Assembly (NCBI RefSeq): GCF_900113575.1
Contig: NZ_FOPV01000008.1
Location: forward strand, 1-64,000
Direction of reading: 5' to 3'
Length of the DNA: 64,000 nucleotides
From: Nitrosospira sp. Nsp14
Lineage (GTDB): Bacteria > Pseudomonadota > Gammaproteobacteria > Burkholderiales > Nitrosomonadaceae
The position numbers and the translations under genes are program-made. This document shows positions 46,152 to 56,773 of this stretch, in pieces. A model generated the notes under the pieces. That model ran no database searches and was not told the DNA's origin. It worked only from the letters and a program-made list of their open reading frames with translations. The number at the start of each line of letters is the position of its first letter. Position 1 is the first letter of the stretch.

Positions 46152-49100
46152 TCTTCCTCAACGATAAGGAGCATCTGTCCGGCCGAGACGTGTGCGCCTT
46201 CCTTGCAGAACAATTGATCTACCGTACCGCCGACGGGAGCGTCCACCGCGAATTCCATCTTCATGGACTCGACCACCAGCATCGTATCGCCGGCTTTCAC
46301 GCGGTCCCCTTTCTGCACCAGGAGTTTCCATATTGTGCCGGTCACATGCGCGGTAACGGCATGCGCGCCGTGGGGGAGATCCAGTTCGCTTTGTGTATCT
46401 GCTTCCTCCACCGTGATTTCGCTGACGTATTCCGCCTTCCCTTCGGCTTTCCAACGTTCGCGTTCGGCTTCGAACGCAGCTTGCTGAGTCGATTTAAAGG
46501 CGCTGATAGAGGGCGCGTTCTGTTCGAGGAACGCATTATATTGTTTCAAACTGAAGGTGGTATCTTCGACGCGAAGCTTGAAGCTGCCAGTAATAAAGTC
46601 TCTGCGCAGCTTGAGCAGTTCGCTCTCGCTCACCGGATAGAAACGGATCTGATCGAAGAAACGCAGTAACCAGGGCTTCCCATCGACGAAATCGGCGGTC
46701 TGGCGATACCTATTCCACATCTGCACGGTACGTCCAACGAATTGATAACCGCCGGGGCCTTCCATGCCGTAGACGCAGAGATAAGCCCCGCCTATGCCCA
46801 CCGCGTTCTCCGGCGTCCATGTCCGCGCCGGGTTGTACTTGGTGGTCACGAGGCGATGGCGCGGGTCCACCGGCGTTGCCACGGGCGCACCAAGGTAGAC
46901 GTCGCCCAGTCCCAGGACCAGGTAACTTGCCTCGAAGACGATGTGCTGCACCTCTTCGATACTGCCCAACCCGTTTATCCGGCGGATGAACTCGATATTG
47001 CTCGGGCACCACGGCGCATCGTTGCGTACCGATTGCATATATTTCTCGATCGCCAAACGGGTCGCCCCATCATCCCAGGACAACGGGAGATGCACGATAC
47101 GCGACGGGACTTCGATGTGTTCCACATCCGGCAATTCCTTTTCCGCCGCCAATAAGATATCCAGCAGCTGGTTGCGGGGTAGCAGGCTTGAGTCAAAGTG
47201 GATTTGCAGCGAGCGGATGCCCGGCGTCAGGTCCAGGATACCGCTGAGTGTTTCGGTGTTCACCAAATGTTGCAGCGATTGCATCAGCGCGTGCGCGCGA
47301 AAGCGCAAATTCAGGTCGAGCTCCAGCGGCCCATACTCGACCAGCAGATTCTTGTCGCCCGCCTGCCGGTATATCACCTGTACCTGCCCCCTGCTTTGCG
47401 GAGTAAAGTGCAGGACCGGCGTGCCGGAGGCGGCTAACGCTGACTTGGGCGCAGGCGCTGCAGCATCCGCTGATTTAAGATCCCGGATCATCCTCTCCTG
47501 CCGTTTCTCCTCGACGAGCGCCTGCTCTACCGATACCGGGCGGAATCGAACGCTATCGCCCGGCTTGAGCTGCCCCATCTTCCATAGCTCCGCTTGAATG
47601 ATCGTAACCGGGCAAACGAAACCGCCGAGGCTGGGGCCATCCGGCCCGAGAATCACCGGCATGTCGCCGGTGAAATCCACAGTGCCAATAGCATATGCAT
47701 TGTCATGTATATTCGACGGATGCAACCCCGCCTCGCCGCCGTCGCTCCGTGACCACTGCGGTTTCGGACCGATCAGGCGCACGCCGCTGCGGCTGGAGTT
47801 GTAATGCACTTGCCAGTCGACAGTGAAAAAAGTTTGTATATCTTCATGGGTAAAAAAATCAGGGGCCCCATGTGGACCATACAGCACGTCGATCTCCCAC
47901 CTGCCGCTGTAATGGGGAATGAGTTCATGCGGCAGCGCAAGCGGAGCATGCGCAACGGGAAGCGACTCCGCTTCGACAATATGCAGCACGTCCCCAGTCA
48001 GAAGCGCTCGCCCCCCATGCCCCCCAAACTGACCAAGGGTGAAAGTGGACTTGCTGCCGAGATAATCTGGAACTTTGAAACCGCCTTGCACCGCCAGGTA
48101 AGAGCGACAACCGTGATTTGCGATTTTTCCAAGCTGAACCACCGCGCCAGCCTTGACGACGTGGGCTCGCCATTGCGCGAGGGGCTCGCCATCCAGACGC
48201 GCATCGAAGGGCGCGCCGCATATCGCAATGATGCTGTCGCAATTGAAGCGCAAGGTCGGCCCGACAAGGGTGATCTCGAGTCCAGCCTTGACTTCGTCAT
48301 TATCGACCAGTCGATTCGCCAGACGGAATGCGAAGCCATCCATGGGCCCGGATGGCGGCACCCCTATGCTCCAGTAGCCGGTCCGCCCCGGGTAATCCTG
48401 TATGGTGGTTTGCACGCCGGGGCTGAGCACATCGATAGTATTGGCGCGGTAATGAAAGCCGTTCAGGAAGCTCGTAGTGTGGCGTCCGTCGCGGAATGCC
48501 GAGCTGCGAAGGATCTGCTTGAGATAATCCAGATTGGTTTCGACGCCATCAAGCACGGTTTCATCCAGCGCGGCATACAGCCGGACCATCGCTTCCTCCC
48601 GATCTGGCGCATGTACGATGATTTTCGCCAGCATTGGATCGTAAAAAGGGGAAACCTCGACCCCTCGTTCCACCCAGGTCTCGATACGCGCTTCGGCTGG
48701 GCTTGGAAATGAAGCTCCCGTAAGTGCGCCACAGGAAGGCTGAAATTCCCTGGCTGGGTTTTCCGCATAAACACGCGCCTGTATCGAGGCACCCCGGGGT
48801 TCGACCTTGAATGAATCCAAGGAGGGCAAGTCTCCTGCGGCTTGCAGGACCATCCATTCCACCAGATCGATCCCGGTCACTTCTTCGGTAACACCGTGTT
48901 CGACCTGCAGGCGCGTATTCACCTCCAGAAAGTAGAAATCACTCGTGGATACGTCAAGAATGAATTCCACCGTGCCGGCGGATTGATAGTTCACCGACTG
49001 ACCCAAACGCGTCGCGGCATCCAGCAGCGCCTGGCGCACGCGCGACGGCAAGTTCGGCGCTGGCGTTTCTTCGATGACCTTCTGATTGCGCCGCTGCATG

Positions 49101-49786
49101 GAGCAGTCGCGCTCCCCCAGCGCAATTACCCCGCCCTTACCGTCACCAAAAATCTGTACTTCGATATGACGGGCATTGGCGATATATTTTTCCAGGAACA
49201 AACCCGCGTCGCTGAAATTGTTCCGGGCAAGATATTTCACCGATTCGTAAGCACCATTCAAGTCATCCCTGTTCCAGCACAGCCGCATGCCGATACCGCC
49301 GCCGCCGGCGGTGCTTTTCAGCATCACTGGATAACCAATATGCGCTGCCTGTCGGACCGCCTCCTCCACATCCGCAAGCAGCCCGGTGCCCGGCAGTAGC
49401 GGCAAGCCATTCTGCAGAGCCAGCTCGCGCGCCGTATGCTTCAGCCCGAAATCACGCATCTGTTTCGGGGTAGGGCCAATAAAACAGATACCGTGCGCAA
49501 CGCACTGTTCGGCAAAATCCGCCTTCTCGCTCAGGAAACCGTAACCCGGATGTATTGCTTGCACCCGCGCGCGCTGGGCAATCTCGAGTATCTTATCGGT
49601 CCGCAGATAGCTTTCCGCAGCGACTCCGCTACCGATGCAATATGCTTCGTCGGCTTCCAACGCGTGCCGCGACAGCGCGTCGGCATCTGTATACACCGCC
49701 ACACCCTTTACTCCCATGCGCCGCAGCGTGCGCATGATACGGCAAGCAATAGCGCCACGATTGGCAATCAAAACTTTCTCGAACAT
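46148..49786 (-). CDS. uca: Urea/guanidine carboxylase (biotin-dependent), probably guanidine carboxylase
   Basis: A 1212-residue multidomain enzyme. The biotin carboxylase domain (about 1-450) begins [20 protein letters not shown] and has [16 protein letters not shown] and [18 protein letters not shown]. The KipA-like (about 465-770; [20 protein letters not shown]) and KipI-like (about 815-1060) halves form the carboxyltransferase. A biotinyl domain ends the protein, with the biotin lysine at 1176 in VVESMKMEF. It is annotated as urea carboxylase by homology. Homologues beside these two associated genes and a guanidine riboswitch prefer guanidine. Product: carboxyguanidine (or allophanate if urea). 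It is in the middle of a five-gene operon. Confidence 0.92.
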   Translation of the reverse strand: MFEKVLIANRGAIACRIMRTLRRMGVKGVAVYTDADALSRHALEADEAYCIGSGVAAESYLRTDKILEIAQRARVQAIHPGYGFLSEKADFAEQCVAHGICFIGPTPKQMRDFGLKHTARELALQNGLPLLPGTGLLADVEEAVRQAAHIGYPVMLKSTAGGGGIGMRLCWNRDDLNGAYESVKYLARNNFSDAGLFLEKYIANARHIEVQIFGDGKGGVIALGERDCSMQRRNQKVIEETPAPNLPSRVRQALLDAATRLGQSVNYQSAGTVEFILDVSTSDFYFLEVNTRLQVEHGVTEEVTGIDLVEWMVLQAAGDLPSLDSFKVEPRGASIQARVYAENPAREFQPSCGALTGASFPSPAEARIETWVERGVEVSPFYDPMLAKIIVHAPDREEAMVRLYAALDETVLDGVETNLDYLKQILRSSAFRDGRHTTSFLNGFHYRANTIDVLSPGVQTTIQDYPGRTGYWSIGVPPSGPMDGFAFRLANRLVDNDEVKAGLEITLVGPTLRFNCDSIIAICGAPFDARLDGEPLAQWRAHVVKAGAVVQLGKIANHGCRSYLAVQGGFKVPDYLGSKSTFTLGQFGGHGGRALLTGDVLHIVEAESLPVAHAPLALPHELIPHYSGRWEIDVLYGPHGAPDFFTHEDIQTFFTVDWQVHYNSSRSGVRLIGPKPQWSRSDGGEAGLHPSNIHDNAYAIGTVDFTGDMPVILGPDGPSLGGFVCPVTIIQAELWKMGQLKPGDSVRFRPVSVEQALVEEKRQERMIRDLKSADAAAPAPKSALAASGTPVLHFTPQSRGQVQVIYRQAGDKNLLVEYGPLELDLNLRFRAHALMQSLQHLVNTETLSGILDLTPGIRSLQIHFDSSLLPRNQLLDILLAAEKELPDVEHIEVPSRIVHLPLSWDDGATRLAIEKYMQSVRNDAPWCPSNIEFIRRINGLGSIEEVQHIVFEASYLVLGLGDVYLGAPVATPVDPRHRLVTTKYNPARTWTPENAVGIGGAYLCVYGMEGPGGYQFVGRTVQMWNRYRQTADFVDGKPWLLRFFDQIRFYPVSESELLKLRRDFITGSFKLRVEDTTFSLKQYNAFLEQNAPSISAFKSTQQAAFEAERERWKAEGKAEYVSEITVEEADTQSELDLPHGAHAVTAHVTGTIWKLLVQKGDRVKAGDTMLVVESMKMEFAVDAPVGGTVDQLFCKEGAHVSAGQMLLIVEEE

Positions 49787-49839
49787 ATATTATTCCTGAG
49801 TTTTCCACCCACCGCGAACCGCCCCGCGCGATGAGGTCG

Positions 49840-50511
49840 TCATACGGTGGGGTCGTCCCAGACCAGCAGACGGATTGGCGTCGGGTTGTAAGCGTTGCAG
49901 GGGTTGTTCAGTTGCGGACAGTTCGAGATCAACACCACCACATCCATCTCGGCTTTCATCTCCACATACTTGCCCGGCGCGGACAACCCGTCCAAGAACT
50001 CCAGGCCGCCCTCGGTTGTAACAGGCACATTCATGAAGAAATTGATATTGCTGGGTAGATCGCGCTTGCTCATGCCCAGATGCTCGCATGCCGGGTCGTG
50101 CGCCAGCGCATGCAGAAAGTTGTCCCGGCAACTGTGCATCGGGAATTTATCCAGCCCATAGCGCACCGTGTTGCTTTCGGCGGCGCATGCCCCGCCCAGC
50201 GTATCATGCCGTCCGCATGTATCGGAGACGATGGTAAGCATGACATTGCCGCAGTTGGAGTACAGCATGCTGCCTGTGGTGAGATACAGCATCTGCTGGC
50301 GGCGAATGGTGTTGGTTGCGCTATATCGCTCCGTCGCCCTCGATGCGCTGTAGAACAGCGTGTCCACCGCCTGGTTTCCGCCCAGGTCGACGATCCGAAA
50401 TACCTGTCCCTGCATCACCAGCTTGACCCACGGCTCCCCCGCGGCGCATATTTCATCCACCACCGCGGTCTCGGGATCAAGTTGACTTTCGATAAGTTGC
50501 GTTGCGCTCAT
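49840..50511 (-). CDS. Urea carboxylase-associated protein 1; carboxyguanidine deiminase subunit
   Basis: A 223-residue soluble DUF1989 protein. Motifs are [58 protein letters not shown] (conserved Cys/Asp/His) and [13 protein letters not shown]. Homologues, once called urea carboxylase-associated protein 1, form with the paralogous protein 2 a heteromeric carboxyguanidine deiminase (CgdAB) that releases one ammonia to give allophanate. It begins 4 nt inside the protein 2 gene, so the two are translated together. Which subunit is CgdA or CgdB I cannot say. Confidence 0.88.
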   Translation of the reverse strand: MSATQLIESQLDPETAVVDEICAAGEPWVKLVMQGQVFRIVDLGGNQAVDTLFYSASRATERYSATNTIRRQQMLYLTTGSMLYSNCGNVMLTIVSDTCGRHDTLGGACAAESNTVRYGLDKFPMHSCRDNFLHALAHDPACEHLGMSKRDLPSNINFFMNVPVTTEGGLEFLDGLSAPGKYVEMKAEMDVVVLISNCPQLNNPCNAYNPTPIRLLVWDDPTV

Positions 50512-51239
50512 GCCGCACCTCCATCACCGCCATATAGACGTTTAGTATTTTGCAGGGCGCGCATATTCTCGATAATGCGCGCACATGCCGAAACTGCCGA
50601 GGGTGGCGAGGTAAATGCCGCCAGGCTTACGGCGCCGGGACGATAGCTCTTGGCCGGGTCGAGTGGGTGCGGTGCGGCCGAAAGAATCATCAGCGTGTCC
50701 ATTTCGAAGCTTAAGTCCACATAATCCCCGGCCTTGCTGTTGCCAGAGTGAAAAGTAAGCGCGCCCGATGCATCAGCCGTCACCTTGCTGAAGAAATTGA
50801 TATTGGTGACCAGATCGCGCATGCCCAAACCCCATTTGCCCAGCTCTATCAGCATGCCGTCCAGTCCGCTGCGGAACATTTCGTTCCGCTGCTCCTGAAA
50901 GCGCGTCATCCCGTAGTTCTCACGTATCAATGCCGTATCGCTCACTCCACACGCCGTATCGTGCCATCCGGCGGTATCCTCGGTAATACAGCAGAATATG
51001 CGCCCCATGTCTGAATGGCAGGCGTGCCCTTTCGTCAGACGGAAAGTGTGCTGCGACTTGAGCGTATCCGCCATGTTGTACCGTTCCAGTTTTTCTTCGG
51101 AATTAAAAAACAGTATTGCGGCATTCGCGCCCCCGGTTACGTCCGTCAAACGCAGCGTCAAGCCTCGGCGCAAGGTGCCTGACCAGTGACATCCCCCAGG
51201 AATGTACTGGTCCCAAAGAAGTGCATGGGGCTGGTTCAT
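50508..51239 (-). CDS. Urea carboxylase-associated protein 2; carboxyguanidine deiminase subunit
   Basis: A 243-residue paralogue of the neighbouring 223-residue protein. It starts [21 protein letters not shown]. Shared features are [61 protein letters not shown] and [11 protein letters not shown]. Conserved Cys, Asp and His residues near the middle suggest a metal or catalytic site. With the other subunit it should deiminate carboxyguanidine. An AAGGAGA-like ribosome binding site precedes the ATG. A 125-bp space separates it from the permease gene upstream. Confidence 0.88.
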   Translation of the reverse strand: MNQPHALLWDQYIPGGCHWSGTLRRGLTLRLTDVTGGANAAILFFNSEEKLERYNMADTLKSQHTFRLTKGHACHSDMGRIFCCITEDTAGWHDTACGVSDTALIRENYGMTRFQEQRNEMFRSGLDGMLIELGKWGLGMRDLVTNINFFSKVTADASGALTFHSGNSKAGDYVDLSFEMDTLMILSAAPHPLDPAKSYRPGAVSLAAFTSPPSAVSACARIIENMRALQNTKRLYGGDGGAA

Positions 51240-51364
51240 ATTTATCTCCTTTCTTTCTTATGATTCACAAAATTTTGCCCATCAGGGACGGGTCCAACTG
51301 GACCCTGCAAAGCTGCTATAGGCGCTGGTAACTCGATCCGGGGTTCACCTGTTTATATATATAG

Positions 51365-52837
51365 CTAGTGCGGCGCGGTACTTTGTACCGCGGGTTTTTT
51401 TCTGATTCTATTAACCAGAACGTACAATGCCGTCACGATGAGAATGCTGCCCAGCACCAGAGGAACCGCCCAGAGCTGCCACCATGGAGCGGTGGGCGAC
51501 ACCGCATAAGGGCGCGGCCAGGCAATATTGATGAGTTCGAATACAGACCAGAGGAAAGCAACCGTGTTGATCGCCAAACCCCACACCCCGAGCTTGAGCT
51601 CCCCCAGTGCAGGATTCCAGCGTCCGGTTAGCCTGGTATACAACCCCACCCCGGTGGTCATCGAAAACATGGCATAGAGTCCTCCGGTACCAAACGCTAT
51701 TACCGTCGCCACCGCGCCGTCGTTCAGTCCGAACAGCAATCCGAGTCCAGCCAGCGAGACGGTACACAATACCGCCTTGCGGGGCGTTTTGTCGGGTGCC
51801 AGCTCGCTTAGCACAGCAGGCATATTCCCTTCCCGCGCCATTGAATAAACAATGCGCGAGGTATATTTCACTACCGACGCGCCGCATGCCAGGAACGCAA
51901 CCATCACAATCCCCAGAAAGGGCTTCTCCGCCCAAGCGCCAAAACTGCTGACGATAACAGGGGTGATCGGATCAGATGTGTTGCTTGCAGTTCGAAGCGT
52001 ATCCCGGTCAAACGCCAGAGTCAGGGCAGCGGAATTGAAAAGCACGACTGATCCCACCACACACAAGGATAAAAATACCGCGCGCGGCACCATGCGCTTG
52101 GGGTCATTGGTTTCTTCCGCAATGGTCGAACAGGCATCAAAACCGATGAATGCCCAGCCTGCGATCGCAAGCGCTGCGAGGAAAGCCGCGGTTTCGCCGG
52201 GAGCGGTTCCGGTGCCAAGATGCTGGAACAATTCCGTGAAAGAATGCTGCCTGAAGAAAAGAAACAGCAGGAGCGCCACGCCCAGTGAACCCACCACTTC
52301 GGCATAAACGCCGAGCGTGATGACCAGCTTGAAAATATTGACGTTAACCACGTTGATCAACGTGCAAAGCAGCAGAAAGACCGCTCCCCACATCACTAAA
52401 GCATGGCCTGTTTCACCAGGCGAGCCGAAAAACATTGATAACCAGACGCCCCCGGTATAAGCGGTTGTGGTGAGCATGGCAATAGTCGAGCTGACATAAA
52501 TGACGCCCGCGAATTGCCCTGCGGTCACACCGGCCAGCTGACGCGTCCACTTGTATGCGCCTCCCGCGATTGGGAACTGTGACGATAGTTCGGCGTACAC
52601 GGTCGCGACCAGTAATTGCATTACCAGACATGTGGCCAGCGCCGCAAACCAGCCGCCCCCCGTGACCACGGTTTGCACGCTGATAATGGCGTAAAGGCCG
52701 ACCACGGGCGAAACAACCGCGAAACCGAGCGTGAAGCTGTTCCAGACGCTCATGCTGCGGTGAAGCTTATCAGCGGCTCCAGGCGTCTTGGCGGGAATGC
52801 CCGTGGGAATATTATCCGAGGAAGGCTTTATCGACAT
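51365..52837 (-). CDS. APC-family permease, probable guanidine or urea-derivative transporter
   Basis: A 490-residue inner-membrane protein of the amino acid-polyamine-organocation family with about 12 helices. The start is taken at ATG 52837 (MSIKPSSDN): a 50-residue cytoplasmic N-terminus then leads into SVWNSFTLGFAVVSPVVGLY. Family markers are the helix 1 GFAVVSPV and IAGGAYKWTRQLAG. It heads the operon under a guanidine-I riboswitch, so guanidine is the most likely substrate. There is no good ribosome binding site at its ATG; a leader frame whose stop overlaps it may couple translation. An in-frame extension upstream to 53035 is unlikely to be translated. Confidence 0.82.
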   Translation of the reverse strand: MSIKPSSDNIPTGIPAKTPGAADKLHRSMSVWNSFTLGFAVVSPVVGLYAIISVQTVVTGGGWFAALATCLVMQLLVATVYAELSSQFPIAGGAYKWTRQLAGVTAGQFAGVIYVSSTIAMLTTTAYTGGVWLSMFFGSPGETGHALVMWGAVFLLLCTLINVVNVNIFKLVITLGVYAEVVGSLGVALLLFLFFRQHSFTELFQHLGTGTAPGETAAFLAALAIAGWAFIGFDACSTIAEETNDPKRMVPRAVFLSLCVVGSVVLFNSAALTLAFDRDTLRTASNTSDPITPVIVSSFGAWAEKPFLGIVMVAFLACGASVVKYTSRIVYSMAREGNMPAVLSELAPDKTPRKAVLCTVSLAGLGLLFGLNDGAVATVIAFGTGGLYAMFSMTTGVGLYTRLTGRWNPALGELKLGVWGLAINTVAFLWSVFELINIAWPRPYAVSPTAPWWQLWAVPLVLGSILIVTALYVLVNRIRKKPAVQSTAPH

Positions 52838-52998
52838 GGCGGGCCCATCCGAAGCAATACCGCGGGCACACTCAAATTTAGGCGATAGCGAGAAGGCGGT
52901 TCCATCCGGTTGGGTAAAGATAACCCCCCGGAGAAAGATGGAACAGAGCTGGAACCCAGCCTGCTTAAGAGCAGAAAAGGTGCAGTAGAGAGGTGCAT
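52828..52998 (-). CDS. Leader reading frame upstream of the permease (possible uORF)
   Basis: A 56-codon frame from ATG 52998, preceded by AAGGAG at the right distance. It ends with TAA at 52830-52828, overlapping the permease ATG at 52837-52835. The peptide starts MHLSTAPFLLLSRLG and is rich in Ser, Leu and Pro; it has no recognisable family. The strong ribosome binding site and the stop/start overlap suggest translational coupling. It could also be chance, as the peptide may not be conserved. Confidence 0.35.
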   Translation of the reverse strand: MHLSTAPFLLLSRLGSSSVPSFSGGLSLPNRMEPPSRYRLNLSVPAVLLRMGPPCR

Positions 52999-53058
52999 GA
53001 ACAAGGTCTCCTTGTAAATCGGCGGTCAAACCCAAGAGTCAATGTATGTGCTACATCA

Positions 53059-53162
53059 TCTCCCGGGCTTTTATCCCTCCGTGGAGCCTCGTCACGACGA
53101 AGCCGGAAACTCTCGGACCAGACGCCTCCTCTGCTGATGAGCAGGCCGGAACCCTAGTTTCG
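53059..53162 (-). promoter_or_regulatory. Guanidine-I (ykkC) riboswitch
   Basis: Read on the minus strand, the segment contains, in order, the conserved landmarks of the guanidine-I aptamer: CTAGGGTTCCG (5'), TGGTCCGAGAG (middle) and CACGGAGGGATAAAAGCCCGGGAGA (3', quoted in two overlapping pieces: CACGGAGGGATAAAAG and AAAGCCCGGGAGA). The aptamer senses guanidinium. It sits about 60 nt before the leader frame and 220 nt before the permease ATG. No T-run terminator is seen downstream, so control may be translational. Family assignment is firm. Confidence 0.92.
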
Positions 53163-53275
53163 CTTTACATCAACTGCACTTCCTGGTGGAAGCGTCAAAC
53201 TTGAAGTACAGTCAGGTATTACTGGTAGTTATTTTTGCACGCCTTGCTCAGAAAGGCAAGATGTTGCCGATCAGG

Positions 53276-53968
53276 TCATTCCGGAATTTTTTTGCGCGCC
53301 ACGACCACCCCATCGCGAGTGGGGTTGATGAATGCGTCAAATTCGGGATCGTCGAAAATGAGACGGTTATGCTCGAGTATGGCTTCTGTCCAGCCGGGCA
53401 CAATATCAACATAACGTTCAACCGCCACCCGTCCATGCCAAAGCACATTATCGGCGATATAAAGACCGCCGGGGCGAATCCGCTCTTTCGCCATCCGCCA
53501 GATCTCGGGGTAGTCACCCTTATCCGCGTCGTTATAACAGATATCAAACAACCCTTCGGTTTGCGGAAATATCTCCTGGGCGATGCCAACCCGGAAATCA
53601 ACTTTGCCTAATAGACCGGCAGCGCCGAGATATTGTTCGGCCTTCCCCTTGTTGAGCGGATCGCCGTCCGTGCAAATCACCTTACCGCTCCCCGGCACTG
53701 CTTTTGCAAACCAGTAGGCGGAGTAGCCATAGCCGCTGCCGAACTCAAAAATGTTTTCCGCACTGACTGTCTTTGCCAGTGTTTGGAGAAAAACACCCAC
53801 TAATCGTCCAACGATGGGAAAATTGTTTTTTTCGGCCACAGCTTCCATTTCGGCCAGCACTGGATGATCGGTCCGGTTTGCCAGACTGCGCATATATTTC
53901 TCGATAGCCGGATTGACCGGGACTAATACGGCTGGATTATAAATAGTTGGAGATTGCATATTGGTCAT
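53276..53968 (-). CDS. O-methyltransferase (class I SAM-dependent, caffeoyl-CoA type)
   Basis: A 230-residue enzyme. ATG 53968 follows AGGAGGAG and is chosen over an upstream start at 54031. Motif I is IFEFGSGYGYSAYWFAKAV; VICTDGDPLNKGKAEQYL (motif II), FDICYNDADKGDYPEIW (metal-binding DxDK) and RPGGLYIADNVLWHG follow. This is the divalent-cation-dependent O-methyltransferase (COG4122) fold. The acceptor is unknown, probably a catechol-like small molecule. It lies upstream of the guanidine riboswitch on the same strand but is separated from it. Confidence 0.88.
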   Translation of the reverse strand: MTNMQSPTIYNPAVLVPVNPAIEKYMRSLANRTDHPVLAEMEAVAEKNNFPIVGRLVGVFLQTLAKTVSAENIFEFGSGYGYSAYWFAKAVPGSGKVICTDGDPLNKGKAEQYLGAAGLLGKVDFRVGIAQEIFPQTEGLFDICYNDADKGDYPEIWRMAKERIRPGGLYIADNVLWHGRVAVERYVDIVPGWTEAILEHNRLIFDDPEFDAFINPTRDGVVVARKKIPE

Positions 53969-54470
53969 GAGCTGCTCCTCCTCGGGAAAAATACGAAAAT
54001 AGGCAAAGCGCCGACTGTTTCCCGGCGCCAATAGCCATGAAGGACAAACGCGGCCAAAGTTGATAACGGTTTTCAGTATAGCTCACGAAATATATGGGTT
54101 GCGGTCGCGTTGTAGATACCCTTCGCGACCCAGTCTTCCACCCGCTCCTCCTGAGACCAAAGACATTCACTCCCAACCCATTGATGAAAAAATCGGATAT
54201 GCCATCCGTATCGCAGCTTTTCCATCGGGCGCCACGGTGGGTCCGGGGATGGCCGACGTAGGCCCTTTCATGTAGAATACAGGTCTTCCTTCTCGCTATG
54301 CTGCATTCGCCTTCACTATCGCCCCTTAAGGGTCTATGAGTGCAGCGAACGGCAACTCCCGGGCTACAATGAAGCCCGAAGCGAACCCCAGGCTAGACTG
54401 TCATCCGTGCCGTTCAGGCAATGCCGTTGTTCGCATTGCCCCAATCGCACGGAACTTGAACGAGGTTGAA
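53969..54470. other. Intergenic region between divergent genes
   Basis: 500 bp between the O-methyltransferase (minus) and rnk (plus). It should hold promoters for both. I see no clear hairpin or repeat. A frame from 54336 joins rnk without a ribosome binding site. Confidence 0.4.
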
Positions 54471-54884
54471 ATGAATCGCAAACCCCGCATTGTCCTGACA
54501 TCCCAGGACCTGGAACGGCTTGAAGCTTTGCTTGAGTCGCTCCCCGCCAATGCTTTTCCAGGCAAGAACGAACTTCGCGCCGAGCTTGACCGTGCGGATG
54601 TTGTCGAGCCCGAGCAAATACCGCCGACCGTCGTGACCATGAATTCGACCGTGCGCTTCAGCATCGATTCTTCGGGAGAGGATTTCTGCCTGACCTTGGT
54701 CTATCCGAAAGATGTGGATGGCAGCGGGAATACGATTTCTATCCTGGCCCCGGTCGGCAGCGCGCTCCTCGGTCTCTCCACCGGCGATGAAATCGAGTGG
54801 CCACGGCCGGGTGGTGGGACAATCAAGGTACGGATAGTTGAGATTATCTATCAACCTGAACGAGCGGGAAAATTCCACCGCTAG
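54471..54884 (+). CDS. rnk: Nucleoside diphosphate kinase regulator
   Basis: A 137-residue protein. The N-terminal helical part (LTSQDLERLEALLESLP) is followed by a GreA/GreB C-terminal-like FKBP domain: VVTMNSTVRFSIDSSGED, LVYPKDVDGSGNTISILAPVGSALLGLSTGDEIEWPRPGG. Rnk binds RNA polymerase near the secondary channel and was named for effects on nucleoside diphosphate kinase. ATG 54471 is favoured because upstream residues do not fit the family. Confidence 0.9.
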   Translation: MNRKPRIVLTSQDLERLEALLESLPANAFPGKNELRAELDRADVVEPEQIPPTVVTMNSTVRFSIDSSGEDFCLTLVYPKDVDGSGNTISILAPVGSALLGLSTGDEIEWPRPGGGTIKVRIVEIIYQPERAGKFHR

Positions 54885-55072
54885 CCAGCATCAGGTAGCT
54901 CATCAAGCGATCTTATGCCTGTACCCAGCGAGGGGCAGAGTGCGGAAAAGGTTGTAGATGGCCGGAAAACTGACGCCCATCAATGGCTGGCTTGTTCAAA
55001 AAGCGTCCTGATTCTGCTATAGTTCCCGGCAACTTTTTTGCCAAGAACATATAAAATCTCAGGGACCCTACC

Positions 55073-56773
55073 ATGAACCTTCCCAGTTGTCCGGCCTCAT
55101 CAGCCATTGATCGATCCCACGCAAAAACCTTCCCTAGCACGTCAGAAATTCCCTCCCTCTGGTCATTATCGAAACTTTGTACCGGCATAGGCGCGCTAAG
55201 TCTCGCCTTCCAGGTTTTTGCGGCCGACCCGCCTCCGGCGCCGGCGGGAAGCACGGCAGTCGCTCCCACCACCGCGCCCCCTCCGGGCGCAGAGACGCCA
55301 CCCCCAGGGGCGAAGGTAGATTGGTCCAAGGTTCCGCCAGTGACAGCGCCGCCCCGGCCAGGCATGTTCACGATGCCGCCGTCGGGACCAAACTATTACA
55401 CCTTAAAGGATCAGGTTACCGGAAAAAAACGCGACGCTCCGCCGGTTTCGCCATTTGCCCCGTATGCGCTCATGACGACACCCGCCTTCGATCTTGATTT
55501 CCGCTATATGGAAAAACCGGGGTATGAGCCCGATCTTTTCGATCCCATTAAACGCATTCATTTAGGTGATGATTTTCTCCTGTCGTTTGGCGGCAGCTTC
55601 TGGTACCGCTACATGCGGGAGTCGGATGCGCGTCTCACTACCACAAACGACAACTACCACATGATACGAAGCCGGTTCCATGCCGACTTCTGGTATCAGG
55701 ACAAGGTCCGGTTGTTCGCGGAATTCATCGATGCCCGTACTTTTGGGCAGGCGCTGTCACCCCAGCCGACCGACGTCAATTACACTGACATGCTGAACCT
55801 TTTCGCCGATGTAAAAGTGGCCACGGTCAAGGATGCGCCAGTTTATATTCGCTTCGGCCGCCAGGAACTCTTATATGGGTCGCAACGGCTGATCTCAACC
55901 CTGGACTGGGTGAATACGCGCCGCACCTTCCAGGGCGTGAAGGGTTTCTGGCGCACGCCCACCTTCGATCTGGATGCTTTCTGGGTGCGGCCAATGGTGA
56001 CCCAAAAAGACAGCTTCGACAATTGGGACGAAAAACAGGAATTCTTCGGCTTGTGGGGAACATACCGCCCCATGAAGGGCCAGCTGGCCGACTTCTATTT
56101 CCTGAGTCTCGACGACAATCGTAATAGAGCAATCGGCAGCAACAACATCAGCGGTAATTCAATCACGAATACTATCGGCAGCCGTATCGCTGGCGATTAC
56201 AACCAGTTTCTGTATGAACTGGAGGGCATGTACCAGTTCGGGCAATACTCCAACCAGGATCTCTCGGCTTTTGCAGTCGCCTCCGGTGCCGGATACCACT
56301 TCAAGGGCGCTCCGCTGAACCCCCAGTTCTGGCTGCGCTACGATTTCGCTTCCGGCGACAATAACTTGACCGACGGGGACCGCACCACGTTTAACCAGCT
56401 CTTCCCCTTCGGTAATTACTACCTGGGCTGGATCGATCGCGTAGGCCGCCAGAATATCCACGACTTTAACGCCCAACTCAACCTGCACCCGGCCCCGTGG
56501 GCAAATTTCACCGCGCAATACCACCGCTTCTATCTGGCGAACAAGCAAGACTTTCTGTACAACGCCGCAGGACTTGCTACCTTGCGTGACCCCACCGGAC
56601 AGGCCGGAAGCTATGTTGGCGATGAAATCGACTTCCGTTTCAATATAAACGTCGACCGGCACCACAATGTGCTTGTTGGCTACTCCAAGCTGTTCGCCGG
56701 TGACTTTTTGAAAGCCACAGCGCCGCGCGTTTCCCCGGATCTGTTTTATGTGCAGTACAATTTCCGGTTCTAA
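55073..56773 (+). CDS. Alginate-export-type outer membrane porin
   Basis: A 566-residue protein. The extended N-terminus carries a hydrophobic signal (LCTGIGALSLAFQVFA-ADP), then a Pro/Ala-rich linker. The rest is an AlgE-like beta barrel: LLSFGGSFWYRYMRES, RLFAEFIDARTFGQAL, APVYIRFGRQELLYGSQRLI, STLDWVNTRRTFQGVKGFW, and a terminal YVQYNFRF ending in Phe, typical for BAM insertion. Although named after alginate export, the barrel may serve other anionic substrates; alginate synthesis genes are not here. Its stop overlaps the convergent apt stop. Confidence 0.88.
   Translation: MNLPSCPASSAIDRSHAKTFPSTSEIPSLWSLSKLCTGIGALSLAFQVFAADPPPAPAGSTAVAPTTAPPPGAETPPPGAKVDWSKVPPVTAPPRPGMFTMPPSGPNYYTLKDQVTGKKRDAPPVSPFAPYALMTTPAFDLDFRYMEKPGYEPDLFDPIKRIHLGDDFLLSFGGSFWYRYMRESDARLTTTNDNYHMIRSRFHADFWYQDKVRLFAEFIDARTFGQALSPQPTDVNYTDMLNLFADVKVATVKDAPVYIRFGRQELLYGSQRLISTLDWVNTRRTFQGVKGFWRTPTFDLDAFWVRPMVTQKDSFDNWDEKQEFFGLWGTYRPMKGQLADFYFLSLDDNRNRAIGSNNISGNSITNTIGSRIAGDYNQFLYELEGMYQFGQYSNQDLSAFAVASGAGYHFKGAPLNPQFWLRYDFASGDNNLTDGDRTTFNQLFPFGNYYLGWIDRVGRQNIHDFNAQLNLHPAPWANFTAQYHRFYLANKQDFLYNAAGLATLRDPTGQAGSYVGDEIDFRFNINVDRHHNVLVGYSKLFAGDFLKATAPRVSPDLFYVQYNFRF

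Noticed and set aside
46148-49786. Simple reading as a urea carboxylase for urea use
   Set aside because: The guanidine-I riboswitch and the two associated deiminase-type genes point to guanidine as the main substrate; urea as a side substrate remains possible.
53186-53611. A 141-residue plus-strand frame antisense to the O-methyltransferase
   Set aside because: It mirrors the C-terminal half of a well-supported methyltransferase and has no own features.
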